Below are positions 57,971-64,000 of a stretch of 64,000 bases of DNA, piece after piece. The notes beneath the pieces were generated by a model. That model did not search any database. It was given only the letters and a program-made list of their open reading frames with translations, and was not told where the DNA came from. Made by a program: the position numbers and the translations under genes. Numbering within the stretch: position 1 is the first letter of the stretch; the number at the start of each line of letters is the position of its first letter. Origin of the DNA: Draba incana (lineage: Eukaryota > Streptophyta > Magnoliopsida > Brassicales > Brassicaceae); NCBI GenBank assembly GCA_963576765.1, contig OY755214.1, forward strand, positions 9,980,730 through 10,044,729, in the 5' to 3' direction.

Positions 57971-60270
57971 ATGGCTGCTCTTCAATACTTGGAATCTCTG
58001 AAAAATGCGCATCCAGAACTCGGTAAATGGTACAATTCCCTTGCAGATCTGTATCAGAAAAAGCTTTGGCATCAACTCACCATCAAGCTTGAACAGTTCA
58101 TCGCTCTCGCTGTCTTCCAGGTATTTTGCTTCTCCTTCGCAGTGTTCGTTTCCATACTCTATGCGTGTTTTCGTTTCGTAGTGTTCCTTGAGGGATTTAG
58201 GGTTCATAGATCTCGATAAATCTGGTAGAAGTTGTGGTTTTACTTCCTAGTAACAGGATTCAGAGATCCGTTTGAACGGTGTTAGGGTATTGGAAGAAAT
58301 CTCAGAGATATATCGATTTAGGGTTTTTAGATTTGCTCGAATTCATCATGAGTAACCTTATCTTAAGTAACCTTATAGAATCTGGTTTTGGCATGACTTT
58401 ATCTTCTACTAAATTAAGCTATTGATTAACAAGTCTTGAAAGAGTTTTGTGGATCGTTATTTGTATTTCCATATCTTCCTGTGTGTTATAATGTAAATTT
58501 TTTATATTTCAGGCTGGTGATGCTTTAATACAGTTCTATCACAATTTCATCACTGACTTTGAGACGAAGATCAATCTTCTGAAGCTGGCGCATTTTGCGG
58601 TGGTAGTCTCTCGACAGTACCCTGAGAAAGAAGCTGCGGTTAGCTATCTTGAAGGAGTGATTGAAAAGCTAAGAGCTACGAAAGAGTCTAGGATAACTGA
58701 ACCAATCATTTATATTGAGACACAAAAGGCTTTATTCAAGCTTGAGCAAGGTGATCAGAAGGAGTGCAAGAAAATCTTGGACGATGGAAAGAGCTCTCTT
58801 GATAGTATGACTGACATTGATCCATCGGTCTATGCCAACTTCTATTGGGTTTCTTCTCAGTACCATAAGTTCCGTCAAGAGTTTTCTGATTTCTACAAAA
58901 GTGCTCTGCTTTATCTTGCGTATACGTCTGTGGATGAACTCTCAGAATCGTTTAAGCTGGTATGTCCCTGTAATTTTACGTATCTTGTTCTAATGTTTTG
59001 TTTACCACGTTTCCTGTTAGCGATAGTGGATAATAAAAATCCTAACTACTATAGTTTCCCTACATTCACCAATCAAATTGCTAATCTTAGGTCATTTCTG
59101 TGTCTTTCAGGATTTGGCTTTCGATCTGTCACTATCAGCTCTTCTTGGAGAAAATATCTACAACTTTGGGGAACTGTTAGCCCATCCCATTGTAAGTTCT
59201 CCTTCATCCTCAAGATATGTGTATATAATTGGTTTCTTATTGATCTTTCGTTGCTCGGGGTTAACCAAACTGTTTGTGAACATGGAGACAGTTTGTAACT
59301 CTCATGTTATAATTTGGCTTCAAACTGTATAGGGCTCTTACATGTATTGTTTTTATTGCGACAGTTGAAAAGTCTCCTTGGAACAAATGTGGAATGGCTT
59401 TACCACATTCTCCAGGCATTCAACCATGGTGATTTAATTCAGTATCAAGAACTATGCCGTGTGCACCAGGTGTCCTTGATTGCCCAACCAGCACTTGTTG
59501 AGAATGAGAAGAAACTATTGGAAAAGATCAACATCCTCTGCCTCATTGAGATCATCTTCAGGTAACTTTTACCTATGCAATAGTTTCTCACAGCCATTTC
59601 CTATTATAAAAAAAGAATCTTGTGCTAATTCACTTGCTCTTACAACATACTCCAGCCGACCTGCTGAAGATAGGACTATTCCTTTGAGTGTCATTGCTGA
59701 GCGTACTAAACTTTCCATTGAAGATGTTGAGCACCTTCTCATGAAGAGCCTTTCTGTAAGTAGCTGTATCGTCTTGCCTCTTTCTCACTTGCCACTTGCA
59801 GCTACCATTCGAACTCTGTTGTGGCCAAGTAGAGAAGTACTGTCTAGTGACCAACATAGTGATCATCACTTGATTAAAGAAAAACTTAGAAAAGATTATG
59901 TCTACATGCATGATGGCTTTTGTAATGCATGTCTCTAGGTGTATGCATCTGCATTTGTTTTTACAATGTTAATTTAGAGAACTCGGACATTCTTGACTCG
60001 TTTCGTTCCTGACTTAGACATAGATTAGTTGTGTTTGCTTATGATTCTGTAGTAGAATCTAAAAGTGGAAAATGAATGGTGCAGGTGCATTTGATCGAGG
60101 GGATAATAGACCAAGTGAATGGAACAGTTTACGTGTCATGGGCGCAACCGAGAGTACTGGGGATTCCACAGATCAAGTTATTGAGAGATCAATTGGACAG
60201 CTGGGTCGACAAAGTTCACACTACTTTGCTATCTGTTGAAGCCGAGACACCAGATCTTGTTGCAGCTTAA
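57971..60270 (+). CDS. RPN9B: 26S proteasome lid subunit RPN9 (RPN9b-like)
   Basis: Six exons (57971-58120, 58513-58959, 59111-59191, 59365-59561, 59656-59755, 60085-60270) join in frame into 386 residues, the normal RPN9 length. The protein starts MAALQYLESLKNAHPELGKW. The N-terminal half is helical (TPR-like), and the PCI domain lies at about 190-350 (FGELLAHPILKSLLGTNVEW, IPLSVIAERTKLSIEDVEHL, GIIDQVNGTVYVSWAQPRVL). PCI subunits build the horseshoe of the 19S regulatory lid; RPN9 packs against RPN5 and RPN8 and, in Arabidopsis, also affects leaf vein patterning. Start codon context GCCATGGCT fits a plant consensus. It appears intact and corresponds to At5g45620. Confidence 0.97.
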
Positions 60271-60966
60271 GAAAACCCTTCTTTATCTTCTTCCTTCCTT
60301 TTGATGCTAATGATTGTAACATTTCTCTGGAATTCAGATGCTAGCTTTTTGTTATTTCAGTGGTAGAAATTACATTACTTTTGGGGAATTCTCTCTTTGT
60401 TCCATTTCAAGATTCTCATTTAAGTTCTCCATTTCAAGATTTTCTTTTTACTTCATTTCATGCCTTCTTCTAATCAGAGAAAAAAGATGTAGATTCAAGT
60501 CTAATCAATTTTGACATCTGCTCAAGTGGTCTCTCTTAATAACCTTAACACAGTTTACAATTGTAAATATATAAATCAAGATCAAGATGCTGTATGATGA
60601 CAATAATTTTAAATAGTATTCTTTTTCTTTACAAATGGTCGGGTTTGTAAGGGAATCCCTAAACATTATTATCATTTAGGAAACAAAGTTGTACTGTTTG
60701 TATTTATTTATTCAACAGAGCTAGTAAATAATTATAAGAATCCCTAGAAGAACAGTTGTGATCAAACTGGCAGAAACCACATGGCCATGAACCGTCTTGT
60801 CTGTACGATGATGCAATATTTTGTTATAAAATATTTATGAAAACATTATTGTTGCAAACGTTTTTGGCCTATATGACTAATAAAAGTGTTGACAAAAAAA
60901 AGACTAATAAAAGTGAAATTTGAATAAAAAATGCAAATGGTCATCAATATCTAATACACATATATA
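60271..60966. other. RPN9 3' region
   Basis: 3' UTR and spacer; nothing else that I can support. Confidence 0.5.
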
Positions 60967-61935
60967 GGGGGTGTATTAGATATTGTGTTTTAATGGATTT
61001 GGTGGTGTTTCTAAAATTCCATATTATTCAACTAGTGATTTTAAAATGTGTTTTTCAATCTTAGGTTATTGAACATGAAATTTATGATAAATACATCAAA
61101 ACAATATACAATCCCGTGTTATTCAACCTGTGATTTTTTAAACTCATATCAAATCTTATGTTATTTAAATTTAACAATGTTTTTTAAAGAGATAATTTTA
61201 AGTGATTTGGGATTCATTTTTAGTTATAAATTAGGCTCAACAAACAAAACATCAAAAACTATCTTTCATTTTTCTTCTATCTTTCATATTTTTTTTTTCT
61301 TCTACGTGCTTCTTCATTTTTCTTGTTATTCTGCTCTTCCTCCTCCTCCCCCTTCTTCTTTGTCCCTTGATTATTTTTTCTTCTTCTTTTTCTTGAAAGT
61401 GATGATGGTGATAATGACTGTAATCAAAACTTCTACAATTATATGGTAAATGAAATATTTAAATTAAAATATGGGCAGTAAAAGTCTGGTCGTTCATAAA
61501 GGGGGGGTGTATGAGCTTATCACTTTTAGGGGTAGGTTAGTTAGTGCATATAATATGTATAAAAACTCCGATTTCACAAGCATGGCGAATCCGGACTGTG
61601 TTAACAACCTCAATACAAATAAGTGATTTTAGGTTTTAGGACAAAGAAACTCTAAGAAGCTTAAGAACAAGTAATATTATTTTATGGAGATATTGTATTG
61701 AATAAAATTGCGGATCTTTTACTAGGTCCAATGTGTAAAGAAGAATATCAAATCACTACAAATCCTCTCAAAAATAAAAGCAAATCACACTAAATTCATT
61801 AAAATCCCACACCAAAAATTTGTTATTTTTAATTATTTAAAACTCAAAATCACAACAAATCTTTAAAATCCACGTAAATTCCATCAAATCAGAATCTCCA
61901 CCAATTCCTTAAAAATACCATATACAATACACCTC
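60967..61935. mobile_element. MITE-like element with GGGGGTGTATT ends
   Basis: Left end GGGGGTGTATTAGATATTG; right end reverse-complemented GAGGTGTATTGTATATGG. Both continue with similar words (GGATTTGGTGGTGTTTCT against GGAATTGGTGGAGATTCT). A further GGGGGGGTGTATGAG word lies inside at 61500. The sequence type is common in Brassicaceae. The target duplication is not clear, so class is open. The CT-rich open frame at 61048-61449 is low complexity. Confidence 0.5.
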
Positions 61936-62517
61936 AGTTTTCAACGGGAAAGAGATCTTCCAAATAAACACACTCCAATTCGCGATCTTCCAAATAAACC
62001 AAAAAGACGTCGAGGAAGAGATAGAGGATTCACTATTCTATAGTTGTCCAGATAACCCCATATTCCGACTTGTGAAATCGATATCATATTAGAAGTGAGA
62101 TGGTGTCAGAGAAGTATATTGAAAAAGATGAATGACCTCGGTAAGGTTTTGAGACGGGCTGGATAAATTTGATACATATGATATGATGGAGAATTCTTTC
62201 TATTGGCCAACATTTCATTTAGCAGTAGACCATTTAAAACGGAGGGACTATTATTCAGAAGTCTTTCGAGGTTTTTAATTTATTTTATATTCTTCAAATG
62301 AAAATGTTTGTGTTAATGCTTTTGCAAAAATGCACGAATACGTAGTTATCTTTTTTTCCATTAGATAGATTTGGAATGGCTTGTTTCATAGGACAATCAC
62401 CATATAATACCGTTTAAATTGGTTTAACATATGTGTGTTTGTTGAAAACACACAAAAATCAAAGAACGGAGAATTAATTAATTAACTTTGACTAAGAAGT
62501 AAGAATAAATATATGCA
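61936..62517. other. Spacer before the second Helitron
   Basis: No gene or clear element seen. A short AATTAATTAATTAA run at 62472-62485. Confidence 0.4.
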
Positions 62518-63161
62518 TCCTTCCTATATATTATTTGAGAAGCATTTTGGGAGCACTTTGCTTAGGTGTCATCACCACAATTTTTCTCATCTTTATTTTT
62601 ATTTATTTATTTCATTCTCTTATACTCATTACCAAACACATTTCATTTCAAACATACTTATTTTGATTACTATAACTCTAATTGCCAAACACATTGAATC
62701 TTCATAAACTTGCCAAAATTAAAATATTTAGAAATTTTCAACTTGCCAAAATTAAAATATTTCAAAATTATATATTTAAATCATAGAATTAAATGTGAAC
62801 AAAAATTTAACATATATACTAAAAAATTGATTTAAAATAAAATAAAACTATTAATTATCTTTTGAAAATATATGAGCATGTAAAAATATGTTTTTACATA
62901 TGTTATTTTGTTTGACAAGTAAATGTTTTTAATTTTTCATAAATGCACCTCGTACAAGTAAAAATATAATTATTAATGAAATTTGTTGGTTTAATTATTT
63001 CATGGGTGGAATAAATTCGTATGCAAAATAATTGCAAAATCCAAATATATAAATTAAGTCTTAGGTTATGTATAATTATTCTTCATAATATTTTTTAACT
63101 AAAACTATTAATTTTATTCGATAATCACTTTATCCCGCGTATAACGCGGGTAATTTTCTAG
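62518..63161 (+). mobile_element. Short non-autonomous Helitron
   Basis: The 3' end is textbook: hairpin CCCGCGT-ATA-ACGCGGG (17 bases, about 63134-63150), then TAATTTT and CTAG at 63158-63161 followed by T. The 5' end is probably TCCTTCCTATATATTATTTG (A before TC) at 62518, with GAGAAGCATTTTGGGAGC nearby, a form known from small Arabidopsis Helitrons. No ORF. Confidence 0.75.
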
Positions 63162-63605
63162 TTGGAAAGTAAAAACGAGGTCAAACATTTTCTTAGGTAA
63201 CCAATTGACTTTTAATTACTTTTATAGGTAAGGAAAACTACAACAGATATTCATATAGTCGACGCCGTTGATGTTAGCAAGTGAGTTGCATAATCCAACG
63301 AATGCGACCAGAGACAAAATCCATAAGGCAAGAAACCAATTACTTCACAACCAAACCTAATTTAAGTATTTCACTAACCTATACTTTTATTCGGTTTTCC
63401 TCTTCTCAAGTAACCAAATCAATCAATTTGAAAAATTAAATACTTAAATTGACTCAAAAATATTAAAATAATTCAAAAAGGTGATACAAGATCGGGAATT
63501 TAGCTATTACAACCCGAACCCAAAAAAAAGGAATGAAAAAAATCCCCATATTAAACCGGTCAATTAATTAAAATAGATGAAACTGAACCGGTCGGTTTAA
63601 GTAAA
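63162..63605. other. 3' region of the S40/DUF584 gene
   Basis: AT-rich, no gene seen. An AACCGGTCGGTTT word at 63584-63596 resembles the Athila module core but stands alone. Confidence 0.4.
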
Positions 63606-63947
63606 TCAAGCTTCTAAAAAACCGGTCATCCTAAGAACGGAGTTCCGGTGACGACTCATGTCTCTTCCTTTATGAGTACAAACGGAAAACGCAATTTGCT
63701 CTTTCATTCTTCTTTCGATTATTACATGCGGAGGAGTCTTATCTTCCTTCTCCTCTTCCTCCGTCGTTTCCCATTCCGTACACCCGAACGTTTTCGCCGG
63801 AATTTTCACCGGAGATGACATTTTCTCCGTTATCTCCCTACGTCTTGTGCTCTTCTCATCGTTGATGGTGTTAAAATGTTTGTCTTTCCGGTTACACTCG
63901 TATTGGTCGGAAAATATAATGTCTGATTCTTGAAATTCTTCCGACAT
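63606..63947 (-). CDS. Senescence-regulator S40-like (DUF584) protein
   Basis: Single exon, 113 residues, intronless as is usual for the family. The N-terminus is acidic (MSEEFQESDIIFSDQYECNR); the centre has the conserved SSPVKIPAKTFGCTEW segment; then an acidic Glu-rich stretch and the conserved PPHVIIERRMKEQIAFSVCT; ends VLRMTGFLEA. S40 proteins are small nuclear-localised regulators linked to leaf senescence and stress. It is the counterpart of At5g45630 by position. Complete within the window. Confidence 0.9.
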   Translation of the reverse strand: MSEEFQESDIIFSDQYECNRKDKHFNTINDEKSTRRREITEKMSSPVKIPAKTFGCTEWETTEEEEKEDKTPPHVIIERRMKEQIAFSVCTHKGRDMSRHRNSVLRMTGFLEA

Positions 63948-64000
63948 TGAAGTATCAAATTGTAAGGTGAATGTAGAGAAGAAAATACAATGAGGAAAAT

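Noticed and set aside
58600..59298. 232-codon open frame on the plus strand
   Set aside because: It is RPN9 exon 2 read through the following intron; splicing at 58959/59111 gives the family sequence.

Overview
The window is nuclear DNA of a flowering plant of the mustard family (Brassicaceae), close to Arabidopsis. Intron-rich genes with GT-AG junctions, AT-rich spacers, Helitron ends, an Athila-type retrotransposon and Brassicaceae-style MITEs all point that way. Gene content and order match, from memory, the Arabidopsis thaliana chromosome 5 interval around At5g45530-At5g45630: DUF4220/DUF594 protein, MOB1, EDR2-like, MYB-CC factor, ribosomal protein L35, GAS41/TAF14b, SUV2 (ATRIP), RPN9b and an S40/DUF584 protein. 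I could not search a database, so the orthology calls rest on recognising the translated exons.

Layout. 1-1938: a broken DUF4220/DUF594 gene on the minus strand. 1939-12600: a repeat-rich stretch with several MITEs, a purine/pyrimidine-alternating higher-order repeat, a decayed tandem repeat interrupted by a LINE remnant and a MULE-like MITE, two copies of an AAGC/AAGT-rich block, and a scrap of a glycine-rich RNA-binding protein gene. 13515-22273: MOB1 and the 22-exon EDR2-like gene, both intact and on the plus strand. 23009-24294: MYB-CC gene (minus). 25060-33359: a Helitron, a hAT-like MITE, and a probable MULE carrying a chimeric gypsy-type insertion. 34452-37887: the divergent pair L35 / GAS41, which share a 261-bp promoter. 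39221-39636: a small LEA_3-type gene. 40516-57638: SUV2, split by a degenerate Athila element. 57971-60270: RPN9. 60967-63161: a MITE-like element and a second Helitron. 63606-63947: the S40/DUF584 gene.

The most notable result is SUV2/ATRIP. Its first exon (57451-57638) is about 14 kb from the rest of the gene (40516-43334). Between them lie an Athila element and an almost identical second copy of the middle of SUV2. One base that differs between the two SUV2 copies destroys a 3' splice site in the copy attached to the 3' half of the gene. The element itself is dead: integrase D-to-N and zinc-finger H-to-L changes, a frame-shifting 112-bp duplication, and a broken env-like ORF. It is peppered with palindromic GGACCGGTCGGTCC modules, some inside its coding region.
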